From an uncultured Flavobacteriaceae bacterium (lineage in GTDB: Bacteria; Bacteroidota; Bacteroidia; Flavobacteriales; Flavobacteriaceae), in the NCBI GenBank assembly GCA_937923515.1, contig CALDUF010000029.1, positions 1 to 64,000 of the forward strand: a stretch of DNA of 64,000 bases. Direction: 5' to 3'. The notes beneath the pieces were generated by a model. It ran no database searches, was not told the origin of the DNA, and saw only the letters and a list, made by a program, of their open reading frames with translations. Shown in pieces: positions 54,075 through 63,236 of the stretch. Both the position numbers and the translations under genes were made by a program. How positions within the stretch are numbered: the first letter of the stretch is position 1; the number at the start of each line of letters is the position of its first letter.

Positions 54075-56270
54075 CTACTCTACCTTACCAATCATATTAA
54101 AATCCAAATGCTTCTTCACTAAATCGGTATTTTTTACTTTTACAACCACCTCATCACCAAGTTGATATATAATGCCATTTTTTCTGCCAACCATTGCATA
54201 TAAATCTTGATCAAATGCGTAATGGTCGTCTTTCATATCACGCACACTCACCATTCCTTCACATTTATTTTCAATGATTTCTACATAAATTCCCCAGTCG
54301 GTTACGCCTGAAATAACACCTACAAATTCTTCATCTTTATGGTCTTCCATAAAACGAATTTGCATGTATTTAATTGAATCGCGTTCTGCCTTAGTAGCAA
54401 GGTTTTCCATAGTACTAGAGTGTTGGCATTTTTCTTCATAATCAGCTTCGTTGGCTGATTTTCCACCATCTAAATACCGCTGTAACAAACGGTGTGCCAT
54501 CACATCTGGGTAACGACGAATAGGTGAAGTAAAGTGACTATAGTAATCAAATGCTAGTCCGTAATGCCCAATATTGTGTGTGGTATATTCAGCTTTACTC
54601 ATACTGCGTATCGCTAAAGTATCTACTAAATTTTGCTCTTTTTTTCCAACAACGTCTTTTAGTAAATTATTTAACGATGCTGTAGTAGATTTTCTATCTT
54701 TAAAATTAAGTTTGTATCCAAAACGGCCTACAATATTTTGTAAAGAGGCTAGCTTACTCTCATCTGGTTCGTCGTGCACACGATATACAAAGGTTTTCTT
54801 CGGACTTTGTTTTCCTATAAATTCAGATACTTTTCTGTTGGCTAATAACATGAATTCTTCAATCAGTTTATTAGCATCTTTACTGGTTTTAAAGAATACA
54901 CCAGCAGGATTATTGTCTTCGTCTAAATTGAATTTTACTTCTACTTTATCAAAAGAAATTGCACCATCACGCATGCGTTTACCTCTCATAATTTTAGCAA
55001 GTTCATCCATTTTTAAAATAGCTTCTGCTAATTTCTGATCGGTTTGATATGTTTTTCCTGTTAAAGATACTTCTGCAGGAATTGTATTTGTTTTTGATTC
55101 TATTACAGCCTGCGCTTCTTCATAAGCATAACGGGCATCGCTATAAGTTACGGTTCTACCAAACCATTCGTTTTTTATTTCAGCTTTATCATTTATTTGA
55201 AACACTGCTGAAAAGGTGTATTTCTCTTCATGCGGACGTAAAGAGCAGGCATTATTTGATAATACTTCAGGAAGCATAGGCACCACACGATCTACCAAAT
55301 ACACCGATGTTGCGCGTTCGTAAGCTTCATCGTCTAAAACAGTACCTTCTTGTAAATAATGCGATACATCGGCTATATGAATACCTATTTCGTACAATCC
55401 GTTATCTAAAACTTCAAACGATAAGGCATCATCAAAATCTTTGGCATCTTTAGGATCTATGGTAAAGGTTAAATCTTTACGCATATCTCTACGCTTTGCA
55501 ATTTCTGCTTCAGTTATAGAGGTATCTAATTCGTTTGCAAAAGCCTCAACATCGTGAGGAAATTCGTTAGGTAAACCATATTCTGCTAAAATGGCATGAA
55601 TCTCGGTATTATGATCTCCTGGTTTCCCTAGAATTTGAATGACTTTACCATAAGGAGAATCGGCCTTTTCTGGCCAATCCTCTAGCGATACTAATACTTT
55701 ATCACCATCTTCTGCTTTTAAGGTTTTATTGATAGGTACAAAAATATCTTTGTACATTTTATTACTATCTGGCACTACAAATGCAAAATTCTTATTATTC
55801 TGCATTTGAATGACACCAACATATTCAGATTTAGCGCGTTTAATAATATTGGTGATTTCCCCTTCTACTTTTCCACGTTTTTTGCGCTTAAACACATAAA
55901 ATTCTACTTCATCACCATTTAAGGCTTTATTGATATTGTTTGATGCGATAAACACATCTTCTTCAAAATCGTCGCATATAATATAACCGTTTCCTTTGGC
56001 TGCTAAATCTAAAATTCCAATATGGTATTCGGCATTTACAATAGCTTTAAACTTACCACGATCTACTTCTTGTATCTCCTCTTTTACGGCAAGTTTTGCT
56101 AAAGTTTTTATTATTTGATTGCGGCTACTGGCATCGTTTACACCAAGTTTGGCAGCTATTTGCTTGTAGTTAAAGGCTTGGTTTCTATCTTTTTTTAATA
56201 TACTTAAGATTGTATTTGTAAGGTTGGAAATACCACTCTTTTTGGATTTCCCTTTTCTTTTTTTACTCAT
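54075..56270 (-). CDS. rnr: Ribonuclease R
   Basis: A 731-residue 3'-to-5' exoribonuclease. Order of parts: a basic N-terminus (KKRKGKSKKSG), a winged-helix domain (about 15-70), cold-shock domains (about 75-235), the RNB catalytic domain (about 255-590; TIDPKDAKDFDDALSFE carries the catalytic Asp residues, HYGLAFDYYSHFTSPIRRYPD the end motif) and an S1 domain (about 640-725). It degrades structured RNA and rRNA fragments. The promoter must lie in the AT-rich gap upstream, divergent from rpiB. Size is normal for Bacteroidota. Confidence 0.96.
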   Translation of the reverse strand: MSKKRKGKSKKSGISNLTNTILSILKKDRNQAFNYKQIAAKLGVNDASSRNQIIKTLAKLAVKEEIQEVDRGKFKAIVNAEYHIGILDLAAKGNGYIICDDFEEDVFIASNNINKALNGDEVEFYVFKRKKRGKVEGEITNIIKRAKSEYVGVIQMQNNKNFAFVVPDSNKMYKDIFVPINKTLKAEDGDKVLVSLEDWPEKADSPYGKVIQILGKPGDHNTEIHAILAEYGLPNEFPHDVEAFANELDTSITEAEIAKRRDMRKDLTFTIDPKDAKDFDDALSFEVLDNGLYEIGIHIADVSHYLQEGTVLDDEAYERATSVYLVDRVVPMLPEVLSNNACSLRPHEEKYTFSAVFQINDKAEIKNEWFGRTVTYSDARYAYEEAQAVIESKTNTIPAEVSLTGKTYQTDQKLAEAILKMDELAKIMRGKRMRDGAISFDKVEVKFNLDEDNNPAGVFFKTSKDANKLIEEFMLLANRKVSEFIGKQSPKKTFVYRVHDEPDESKLASLQNIVGRFGYKLNFKDRKSTTASLNNLLKDVVGKKEQNLVDTLAIRSMSKAEYTTHNIGHYGLAFDYYSHFTSPIRRYPDVMAHRLLQRYLDGGKSANEADYEEKCQHSSTMENLATKAERDSIKYMQIRFMEDHKDEEFVGVISGVTDWGIYVEIIENKCEGMVSVRDMKDDHYAFDQDLYAMVGRKNGIIYQLGDEVVVKVKNTDLVKKHLDFNMIGKVE

Positions 56271-56412
56271 GTAATTTTGTAATCATTTTCAATTCCTAAG
56301 GTATAGGAAATTTTATTATTAAATAGCATTGTACAGGTGAAGAAATTGCTATTTGTTTTTACAAAGTTAGGGTTTTAATATTAAATGGTATAAAACTACT
56401 TTTAAATCATAG

Positions 56413-56421
56413 TTATCCACA
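56413..56421 (+). promoter_or_regulatory. DnaA box
   Basis: TTATCCACA is an exact match to the strongest DnaA box consensus and lies next to an extreme AT tract in a large divergent intergenic region. Confidence 0.6.
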
Positions 56422-56825
56422 ATATATATTATATATCTATTTTCTTTTTAAAATTTAAAAAAATAAATGATGGTTATTATAGTGTGTTAATACCTAGTAT
56501 AACTTTTTTAGGTTTTGTTTTGATATGTATGTTATAGAATGTTGTTGATACGTAATTAACAGCTTAAATAAACGTAACTTGTTAACCTATAATAGAATTC
56601 TAATTATTATTAACAACTGTTTACAGCTTATGTTAACAGCTATTTTTTAATAAGTATAGAAGTTAATACCGCTTAAAACTATACATTAAACTACTAATAA
56701 CTTAACTAAAAATTTACACTAACTAATTTGCATGTTAATTAAAGGTTACGGGTTGCAATTTTTAAACGATTTTCCTAATTATTTTTATAAAAAACCATCA
56801 AGAGATATTAACAAGTCATTAAAAG

Positions 56826-56858
56826 TTTAGTGAACAGGATTTGCTTTTAGTAACTTTG
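56826..56858 (+). promoter_or_regulatory. Promoter of rpiB
   Basis: TAACTTTG (56851-56858) matches the TAnnTTTG -7 element. TTTA (56826-56829), 21 bp upstream, is an imperfect -33 element. The rpiB ATG is 28 bp downstream. Confidence 0.55.
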
Positions 56859-56886
56859 TATTGTAAAACTACTTATTTAATATATC

Positions 56887-57321
56887 ATGACAATAGCTAT
56901 AGGAAACGATCACGCAGGAACAGATTATAAGTTCGCTATAAAAACATATTTAGAAAGTAAAGGACACACTGTAAATAATTATGGTACCGATGTGCATGAT
57001 AGTGTAGACTATCCAGATTTTGTACATCCTGTGGCTAAAGCTATTGTAGCTAAAACTGCCGATTTTGGTATTTTAATATGCGGAAGTGCTAACGGTGTTG
57101 CCATGACTGCCAATAAATATAAAGCGGTACGTGCCGGATTATGTTGGACCAAAGAAATTGTAGAACTTACGCGCCAGCACAACAACGCTAATATATTATG
57201 TATTCCAGCACGATATACTGCTATTCCACAAGCTATACAAATGGTAGAAACGTTTTTAAATACTGATTTTGAAGGTGGAAGACACCAAAATCGTATCGAT
57301 AAAATTCCGTTATCTTGTTAA
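56887..57321 (+). CDS. rpiB: Ribose-5-phosphate isomerase B (RpiB/LacAB family)
   Basis: A 144-residue cytosolic enzyme interconverting ribose-5-phosphate and ribulose-5-phosphate in the pentose phosphate pathway. IAIGNDHAGTDYK is the N-terminal phosphate/substrate motif, and ILICGSANGVAMTANKYKAVRAG carries the catalytic Cys and GSANG loop. Some members act on other sugar phosphates (allose, galactose-6-phosphate). It is followed after 3 bp by the zinc exporter gene and so is likely co-transcribed with it. Confidence 0.95.
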   Translation: MTIAIGNDHAGTDYKFAIKTYLESKGHTVNNYGTDVHDSVDYPDFVHPVAKAIVAKTADFGILICGSANGVAMTANKYKAVRAGLCWTKEIVELTRQHNNANILCIPARYTAIPQAIQMVETFLNTDFEGGRHQNRIDKIPLSC

Positions 57322-57324
57322 TAG

Positions 57325-58245
57325 ATGTCTCATTCTCATAATCACAACTATACGCACCATCACCATGGCGACTTAAAAGGGCGTAATCTTTTAATTTCTA
57401 TTTTATTAAACATTGGTATAACCGTAGCCCAAGTTATTGGCGGTTTAATATCTGGTAGTTTGGCACTTTTAAGTGATGCACTACATAATTTTAGCGATGT
57501 ACTTTCGCTAATTGTTAGTTATGTTGCTAATAGATTATCGAAACGAAAAGCATCTAATAAAAAAACGTTTGGTTATAAACGCGCTGAAATTTTAGCGGCT
57601 TTTATTAATGCAAGTACATTAATAGTAGTTGCTATTTTATTAATTATTGAAGCTGTGGAGCGTTTTCAACATCCGCAAGAGATAGCATCAAATTTAGTGA
57701 TTTGGTTATCTATAATTGCTATTTTAGGTAATGGCTTTAGTGTAATATTACTTAAAAAAGATGCTGAAGCTAATATGAATATGAAAAGTGCTTATTTGCA
57801 TTTATTTACTGATATGATGGCGAGTGTTGCTGTATTGGTTGGCGGCTTATTAATGCAGTATTTTAAGATGTATTGGGTAGACAGTGTACTAACTTTTGCT
57901 ATAGCACTCTATTTAATTTGGATGGGTTGGGATTTACTAAAAAATTCTACTAAAGTTTTAATGTTATTTACGCCTGATAGTATTCCTATACAACGTATTG
58001 TAGATGAAATAAATGCGTTTGAGTTGGTAAAAAATACGCATCATGTGCACGTGTGGCAGCTTAATGAAGATGAAATACATTTAGAGGCGCATATTGATTT
58101 TTATAAGGATATTACTTTATCTAAATTTGATGAAATTTTAAAAGCTATTGAAACTTTGGTGTTGGATAAATATGATATTAATCATGTAAATATTCAACCT
58201 GAATATGGTAAAGATGATGCAAAGGAAGTGATTGTACAGGATTGA
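57325..58245 (+). CDS. Cation diffusion facilitator (ZitB/CzcD-type zinc exporter)
   Basis: A 306-residue inner-membrane antiporter with a His-rich N-terminus (SHSHNHNYTHHHHGD), six helices, and the two zinc-site motifs: LLSDALHNFSDVLSL in helix 2 and HLFTDMMASVAVL in helix 5. The cytoplasmic C-terminal domain holds HHVHVWQLNEDEIHLEAH. It exports Zn2+ (possibly Cd2+/Co2+) in exchange for protons. Coupled to rpiB by a 3-bp gap. A structured GC-rich repeat follows. Confidence 0.94.
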   Translation: MSHSHNHNYTHHHHGDLKGRNLLISILLNIGITVAQVIGGLISGSLALLSDALHNFSDVLSLIVSYVANRLSKRKASNKKTFGYKRAEILAAFINASTLIVVAILLIIEAVERFQHPQEIASNLVIWLSIIAILGNGFSVILLKKDAEANMNMKSAYLHLFTDMMASVAVLVGGLLMQYFKMYWVDSVLTFAIALYLIWMGWDLLKNSTKVLMLFTPDSIPIQRIVDEINAFELVKNTHHVHVWQLNEDEIHLEAHIDFYKDITLSKFDEILKAIETLVLDKYDINHVNIQPEYGKDDAKEVIVQD

Positions 58246-58360
58246 GAAATAGCCTAAGCAGATAATTGCGCTAGGGATTGCAGTGGTAGCTTTTGGTCCC
58301 GCCTTAGCGGGAGCCAAAACTTTTAACGGAAAGCCCGACCCTTGCGGTAGCGCCCAAAAA
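58246..58360 (+). repeat. GC-rich structured intergenic repeat element
   Basis: In an AT-rich genome this stretch is strikingly GC-rich and contains a hairpin: TTTTGGTCCCGC and GCGGGAGCCAAAA around CTTA, with one bulged G. It continues AACGGAAAGCCCGACCCTTGCGG, a phrase I recall from interspersed intergenic repeats in many Flavobacteriia. It may also end the rpiB-CDF transcript. The 86-aa ORF across it is a shadow. Confidence 0.55.
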
Positions 58361-58376
58361 ATACATATTATTAAGT

Positions 58377-58826
58377 TTGAACGTACAAATAAAAACATTT
58401 GAAGCGCTTTCTATTACAGAATTATACAATTTACTTCAATTACGAAGTGAAGTGTTTGTGGTGGAACAAGATTGTGTATACCAAGATATGGATGGTAATG
58501 ATAAAAATGCTCTACATGTTTTGGGCTTTAAGGACGACACTATTGTAGCTTATACACGAATTTTTAAACCTGGCGATTATTTTACTGAGGCCAGCATTGG
58601 TAGGGTAGTTGTAAACAAAAAGTATAGGGCTTTTAAGTATGGTTATGCTATTATGAAGGCTTCTATAAGTGGTGTTGAAACACATTTTAATGCGCACGTT
58701 ATAAAAATTTCTGCGCAAGAACATTTAAAGCAATTTTATTCTAATTTAGGTTTTAAACAAAAAGGCTATTCTTATTTAGAGGATGGTATTCCACATATTG
58801 CAATGTATAGAAATGCTAGCGTTTAA
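58377..58826 (+). CDS. ElaA-like GNAT N-acetyltransferase, TTG start
   Basis: A 149-residue GNAT protein of the ElaA type: LYNLLQLRSEVFVVEQDCVYQDMDG is the family's N-terminal signature, and SIGRVVVNKKYRAFKYGYAIM is the acetyl-CoA loop. The substrate is unknown. The frame begins at TTG 58377, as no ATG lies ahead of the conserved start, and the TTG is close to the repeat element upstream. Its 3' end overlaps the convergent LRR gene by 11 bp. Confidence 0.88.
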   Translation: MNVQIKTFEALSITELYNLLQLRSEVFVVEQDCVYQDMDGNDKNALHVLGFKDDTIVAYTRIFKPGDYFTEASIGRVVVNKKYRAFKYGYAIMKASISGVETHFNAHVIKISAQEHLKQFYSNLGFKQKGYSYLEDGIPHIAMYRNASV

Positions 58827-60186
58827 GCGCAAAATAGCCTCGTAAAACAGATCTATCGTTTAGTATAATTTCGTACCAATAGCTATCGGTTGGTAAAAAC
58901 CTTCCGTTAAAAGTCCCATCCCAACTTTGTTGTGTTGAGGATAAAAATTTTAGTAGTTTTCCGTGTCTGTTATATATGCTTATAGTGTTTATTAGATTGT
59001 TGGTGTCCACTATTTTCCAAACGTCGTTTGTACCATCATTATTTGGCGTAAAATACTTAGGTATAAAATAAGGTGTTTCTGAAATAACAACGTTAAAACT
59101 ACTCTCGTTACTAAAACAAGCCGTTTCATTATAAATGTAAATGGTTTGCGTTGTGGTTATAAGTGCTCCCGGTGATAAACGGGTACCATTACCTTGAGAA
59201 GCTGTAAAATAATCACCTTGAGTTATAGGCGGTAGGGTATAGGATGTGCCTATAAAATTTTCTAAAATATCTACAGGAACATTAGCATTACAAGCGTTTA
59301 TAGATGTTACATAATTATTAAAATTTGCAGGTTGCCAAAAGCTTTTATCGTCGTTAATAGCATCTACAACTACACAATTTAGATTGGAATTTCCACTAAA
59401 ATTCATCGTAGTAATATTGGCGTTATTACCATTATTTACATTGAGGTAGCATAATTGGTTATTACTGCAGTTAAGTTCAATTAATTGTGGTTGAAGTGAG
59501 GTGTCTAATTGAGTTAAATTGTTGTTTACGCAATTTAAAACGTTAATGTTTGGATTGTTTGTGAGGTTTAAATTTGAAATACCATTACCGTCACAAATTA
59601 ATTGGGTTAACGCTGTGTTGTTAAGTACATTTAAATTACTAATTGTATTGTTACTGCAAATTAATGTGCTTAGTGTTGGGTTTGCTGTTGTATTTAATGT
59701 TGAAAGTTGATTGTTTGCGCAGGTTAAAACATTAAGCGCTGTATTGTTGGAAATAGTTAAAGCCGTTATATTATTACTGTCGCAACGTAAGGATATTAAA
59801 TTTAAATTTTGACTTACATCTACACTTGATAAGTTATTATTAAAACACCACAGTATTTGTAAGTTGATATTATTACTTACATCAATAGTTTGTAGTTGGT
59901 TGTCTTGAATAAATAGCTGTGTTAAGGCACTAAAATCCTGAATTCCTGTAAGATTTTGAATGTTCCTATTGTCTAGCGTTAGGCTTGTTACACCAGATAT
60001 ATTTGCAGTGGGAACAACATCGTTTAAAGGTAACGTATCTAAACCAAGATCTATTAAAGCTTGTTCAAAATTATCATCAGGTACAAATGTGTTTTGCGAA
60101 AATACTATGGCGTTTACTGCTAATAATAGAAAACACAGTGTAGTACATTTAGAAAAAATTGCCATTTTATTTGTTGCTATCTCCAA
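58816..60186 (-). CDS. Leucine-rich-repeat surface protein with type B T9SS (gliding) sorting domain
   Basis: A 456-residue protein. After an N-terminal signal region (CFLLLAVNAIVFSQN) come about ten short LRR units (about 65-270; LQTIDVSNNINLQILWCFNNN, with alternating Cys and Asn ladders) similar to internalin/LRR_4 arrays. A spacer follows, then the CHU_C/gliding C-terminal domain (YFTPNNDGTNDVWKI to SVLRGYFALKR), which directs export by the type IX system and surface attachment, often with SprF-type partners. It overlaps the upstream ompA-like gene by 20 bp, implying co-expression. Adhesion or protein binding is inferred. Confidence 0.88.
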   Translation of the reverse strand: MEIATNKMAIFSKCTTLCFLLLAVNAIVFSQNTFVPDDNFEQALIDLGLDTLPLNDVVPTANISGVTSLTLDNRNIQNLTGIQDFSALTQLFIQDNQLQTIDVSNNINLQILWCFNNNLSSVDVSQNLNLISLRCDSNNITALTISNNTALNVLTCANNQLSTLNTTANPTLSTLICSNNTISNLNVLNNTALTQLICDGNGISNLNLTNNPNINVLNCVNNNLTQLDTSLQPQLIELNCSNNQLCYLNVNNGNNANITTMNFSGNSNLNCVVVDAINDDKSFWQPANFNNYVTSINACNANVPVDILENFIGTSYTLPPITQGDYFTASQGNGTRLSPGALITTTQTIYIYNETACFSNESSFNVVISETPYFIPKYFTPNNDGTNDVWKIVDTNNLINTISIYNRHGKLLKFLSSTQQSWDGTFNGRFLPTDSYWYEIILNDRSVLRGYFALKR

Positions 60187-61030
60187 CGTAAGTAATTACA
60201 ATTTCTACACGTCTATCAAGTTCTGGAGCGCCACCTAAAGGAAATCTTCTACGCATACCAACAAAGCGCATTCGCCTTTTATCTACGCCTTTTTTTGCAA
60301 AATAGTCGTACACGTATTGTGCTCGTGCAACTGATAAATTACGTTTTTTAGTACGTTTATCTACGGCATCTCGTGTGTATTTAGTGCAACACACATGGCC
60401 CTGAATGGTAAAGTATATGTCTTCTCTTTCTACAAGAGCTTTTGCAATATCTTCTAGTGTTTTTTTTGATTTTGAAACTACTGTACTGTAGCCAGTTTTA
60501 AACAAAATATTTTTGAAGATGATTTTATCGCCAACATTTAAATCGCCCTTTATTTGTTCAGATGTTGAAAGGGTTTTTTCTATCTCTTCTTTTTTTGGTG
60601 CAACCGTTACTTCTGGCATTGCTGTTTTTTCTGTAACAATAATTTCTACCTTACGGTTTAAACCCCGTATTTTTAAAATGTCTTTTTCGCTTATTATTTT
60701 TAGTAAAACCTCACCTTTACCATCTACGTTTCTAATAAGTGTTTCACTTATGTCGTTATTGGCAAAAATGTGTTTAATGGCGTCTGCACGTTGTTGCGAT
60801 AGTATTAAGTTATAGGAGTCTGCACCAACATCATCACAAAAACCATAAATTACGATAGATTCTATATCAACATTTTGAAGTTTAGAAATAAAGAGTAATA
60901 ACCGGTTTTCTTCGGTTTTTGGCACTACAAATTCATCGGTATTAAAATACACGTCGTGTGTGTGTTGTGTTTGAGAAAACACAGCAGACGCTTGAAGGCA
61001 TAACAATATGATTACTAGTAGTCTATACAT
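60167..61030 (-). CDS. OmpA-family protein with two OmpA-like domains
   Basis: A 287-residue secreted protein (signal MYRLLVIILLCLQASAVFSQ). It has two peptidoglycan-binding OmpA-type units: about 25-130 (VDIESIVIYGFCDDVGADSYN, LSQQRADAIKHIF) and about 170-283 (ILFKTGYSTVVSKSKKTLEDIA, LSVARAQYVYDYFAKKGVD, LDRRVEIVITY). The first is more degenerate. No barrel is present, so it is probably periplasmic and wall-binding. It overlaps the LRR/T9SS gene, suggesting a surface anchoring role for that protein. Two adjacent Cys (GHVCCTKYT) are unusual. Confidence 0.85.
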   Translation of the reverse strand: MYRLLVIILLCLQASAVFSQTQHTHDVYFNTDEFVVPKTEENRLLLFISKLQNVDIESIVIYGFCDDVGADSYNLILSQQRADAIKHIFANNDISETLIRNVDGKGEVLLKIISEKDILKIRGLNRKVEIIVTEKTAMPEVTVAPKKEEIEKTLSTSEQIKGDLNVGDKIIFKNILFKTGYSTVVSKSKKTLEDIAKALVEREDIYFTIQGHVCCTKYTRDAVDKRTKKRNLSVARAQYVYDYFAKKGVDKRRMRFVGMRRRFPLGGAPELDRRVEIVITYVGDSNK

Positions 61031-61075
61031 GCTTGGGGAAGCGATTATAAGTTAAAGATAGTATTTTTTAGAAAA

Positions 61076-62710
61076 TTACCTTAAATAATCCATGTATGTA
61101 GCAGTATCACCGAGGATTTGCGTACTTTTTTGTATATGAGGATCATTTAATTTATAATATTCATATAAACCTTCACGATACGCATAGCGTTTTACGATAT
61201 CTTCTGTTAATAATTTTAAGATGAACGCCTTATGCTCGTCAATGGCTTTGTCTTTTGATGTATTTAAGCTAGATAATAACGTATTATAATCGGTTGTAAT
61301 TGCACTATTTAAATTTTCCTTAACCGAGGCTTCGTAGGCTTTATTTAGCATCTTTTCTGTATTTGTTGTAAAGGAAAAGTTGTTTTGTTTTAGATAGCTT
61401 TTAAAGCTTTTAAAATCGGCATCCGTTAATTTAAAGTTCTCTATGTTTAAAGACGGGTTTTTGTAATAGTATGCAGTAGCAAAATCAAAAATTAAATCGC
61501 TACTTACTATCGCCTTAGTAATTGTTGTGTTTTTTATTTTATTTATGGTAACGTCAGGAAAAATGCCCCCACCATCAAATACTTTACGTCCGTTTTTGGT
61601 TTTAAACTCATTATAATTTTCTTGTTTTACACGCACTGCTTCGCCGTTTTCGTTTCTATTCCAATAATCTAACGATTGGATACATCTCCCAGAAGGGGTG
61701 TAATACCTTGAGATGGTAATTTTTACTTGCGTACCGTAAGTTAATCGTTTTGGACGTTGTACTAAGCCTTTACCAAAACTACGCGCACCTACAACAACGG
61801 CTCTATCTAAATCTTGTAGTGTTCCAGATACAATTTCGCTAGCGGAAGCACTAGAACCATCTATTAAAACCACTAAAGGAATTTTAGTATCTAAAGCCTC
61901 TCTACTTGTAAAATATTGCTTGTTATATTTTTTTACCTTTGATTTTGTGGTAACTACCAATTGCCCTTTAGGAACAAATAAGTTTACCACGTTAACCGCT
62001 TCATTTAGTAAACCACCGGGGTTTCCTCGTAAATCTAAAATAATACGATTAGCCCCTTGCGCTTTTAAATCTCTAATAGCATAACTGGTCTCAGCAGATG
62101 CTTTACGGTTAAACTTGCTTAATACTACATACCCTGTTTTATCATTAACCATAGAGTAGTGCGGCACTGCTTTTATTTCAACTTCGGCACGTTCAATGGT
62201 GGCGGTTTTTGTTTCGTTATTTCTTTTAAATGTTACTTTAACCGTGCTTCCAGAAGCGCCTTTAAGTAAATTACCAGAATCATCTTTATAATCAGATACC
62301 AAAACATCGCCTACTTTAATAATTTCATCACCAGCTTTTAAGCCTGCTTTATCTGCAGGATAATCTTTATAAGGCTCTACAATTACTAATTTATCTTTTA
62401 AAGTTTTAACACGTGCACCTATACCTGTATAATCGCCAGTATTGTTAATTCTAGCTGCTTCTACATCCTGTTCGTTCATAAACCGTGTGTAAGGGTCTAA
62501 ATCGTCTAGCATACTTTTAATGGCAGTATCCATTAAATCTGCAGGATTGGTTTCATCAACATAATTCATATTGATTTCCTTATACAGCGTAGTGAAAATT
62601 TCAATTTGTTTCGCTATTTCAAAAAAATCGTTTTTAAATGCTGTTGTGCTTAAAAACACAGCAAACAATAGTATCAGGATAATTATTTTCTTTTTTAGCA
62701 CTGTCTTCAT
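61076..62710 (-). CDS. S41-family C-terminal processing peptidase
   Basis: A 544-residue protease with a signal or N-terminal anchor (KIIILILLFAVFLSTTAF). It has a PDZ domain (about 85-170; VEPYKDYPADKAGLKAGDEI) and the tail-specific protease core (about 190-370; LDLRGNPGGLLNEAVNV). The Ser/Lys pair is in DGSSASASEIVSGTL and GARSFGKGLVQ. A helical C-terminus follows. It cleaves periplasmic substrates from the C-terminus. It is 6 bp downstream of rnpA and 45 bp upstream of the ompA-like gene, so the four genes probably form one unit. Confidence 0.94.
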   Translation of the reverse strand: MKTVLKKKIIILILLFAVFLSTTAFKNDFFEIAKQIEIFTTLYKEINMNYVDETNPADLMDTAIKSMLDDLDPYTRFMNEQDVEAARINNTGDYTGIGARVKTLKDKLVIVEPYKDYPADKAGLKAGDEIIKVGDVLVSDYKDDSGNLLKGASGSTVKVTFKRNNETKTATIERAEVEIKAVPHYSMVNDKTGYVVLSKFNRKASAETSYAIRDLKAQGANRIILDLRGNPGGLLNEAVNVVNLFVPKGQLVVTTKSKVKKYNKQYFTSREALDTKIPLVVLIDGSSASASEIVSGTLQDLDRAVVVGARSFGKGLVQRPKRLTYGTQVKITISRYYTPSGRCIQSLDYWNRNENGEAVRVKQENYNEFKTKNGRKVFDGGGIFPDVTINKIKNTTITKAIVSSDLIFDFATAYYYKNPSLNIENFKLTDADFKSFKSYLKQNNFSFTTNTEKMLNKAYEASVKENLNSAITTDYNTLLSSLNTSKDKAIDEHKAFILKLLTEDIVKRYAYREGLYEYYKLNDPHIQKSTQILGDTATYMDYLR

Positions 62711-62716
62711 AATTAT

Positions 62717-63094
62717 TTAGTCTTTATTAACCTTGTTTAAAAACTTTTCAAATAAACGTTTCGTGGTGGCGTCTATTTGCTTAAATGTAGGTTTTTCTTT
62801 TCCAATGTACAAAATCATAAACGCGTGTGGTATTGTTAAATTGTTAAAATAAGTAGCTTTATTTAGCCGGTAAGCTTCTCTTAGCAGGCGCTTTATATAA
62901 TTTCTATCTACAGCAGTTTTAAAATGCCGTTTACTTACTGAAACTCCAGTTTTTAATATTACTTCATCATCAAAAGTGGTGCCTAAGTAAACTAGCCGAA
63001 GTGGAAAGGCAGAAACCGATTGCCCTTCAGTAAACAACTGGTCTATTAGTTTTTTGCTTTTAAGCTTTTCTTTTTGTGGGTAGGTGTGTTTCAA
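62717..63094 (-). CDS. rnpA: Ribonuclease P protein component
   Basis: A 125-residue basic protein that joins the RNase P RNA to mature tRNA 5' ends. KSKKLIDQLFTEGQSVSAFPLRLVYL and the RNR-like motif KTAVDRNYIKRLLREAYRLN are the family signatures (here DRNYIKRLLRE). rpmH is not adjacent, unlike in many phyla. The S41 protease gene follows after 6 bp. Confidence 0.93.
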   Translation of the reverse strand: MKHTYPQKEKLKSKKLIDQLFTEGQSVSAFPLRLVYLGTTFDDEVILKTGVSVSKRHFKTAVDRNYIKRLLREAYRLNKATYFNNLTIPHAFMILYIGKEKPTFKQIDATTKRLFEKFLNKVNKD

Positions 63095-63177
63095 GTATAG
63101 CTAATTGTGAGGATAAAGGTAGTGAAATGTTACAATTATTATTTAGCTAGAACACCTTTAGCACGATATACAACTAT

Positions 63178-63211
63178 TAAAAAAACCCCTGCTTATTTTA
63201 ATAAGCAAGGG
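63178..63211 (-). terminator. Terminator of the GH31 gene
   Basis: On the minus strand CCCTTGCTTAT and ATAAGCAGGGG form a stem with one bulge, followed by TTTTTTT. Confidence 0.82.
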
Positions 63212-63236
63212 TTGTGGTATTATAATTTAAAGTTTT

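Larger units (their letters stand above)
56271..56886. other. oriC: 616-bp AT-rich intergenic region, candidate oriC
   Basis: The gap between divergent rnr and rpiB holds a perfect DnaA box TTATCCACA (56413-56421) followed directly by ATATATATTATATATC and about 40 bp almost free of G/C, like an unwinding element. Downstream are four related 9-mers: TTAACAGCT (56556), TTAACAACT (56610), TTTACAGCT (56620) and TTAACAGCT (56633). No ORF is present. Only one exact DnaA box is seen and no dnaA gene is in the window, so this is a hypothesis. Confidence 0.45.

Noticed and set aside
54574-55038. 154-aa plus-strand ORF within rnr
   Set aside because: Antisense to the RNB catalytic domain; Ser/Leu-rich shadow.
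58138-58398. 86-aa minus-strand ORF
   Set aside because: Spans the end of the zinc exporter gene and the GC-rich repeat; its sequence is just the translated repeat.
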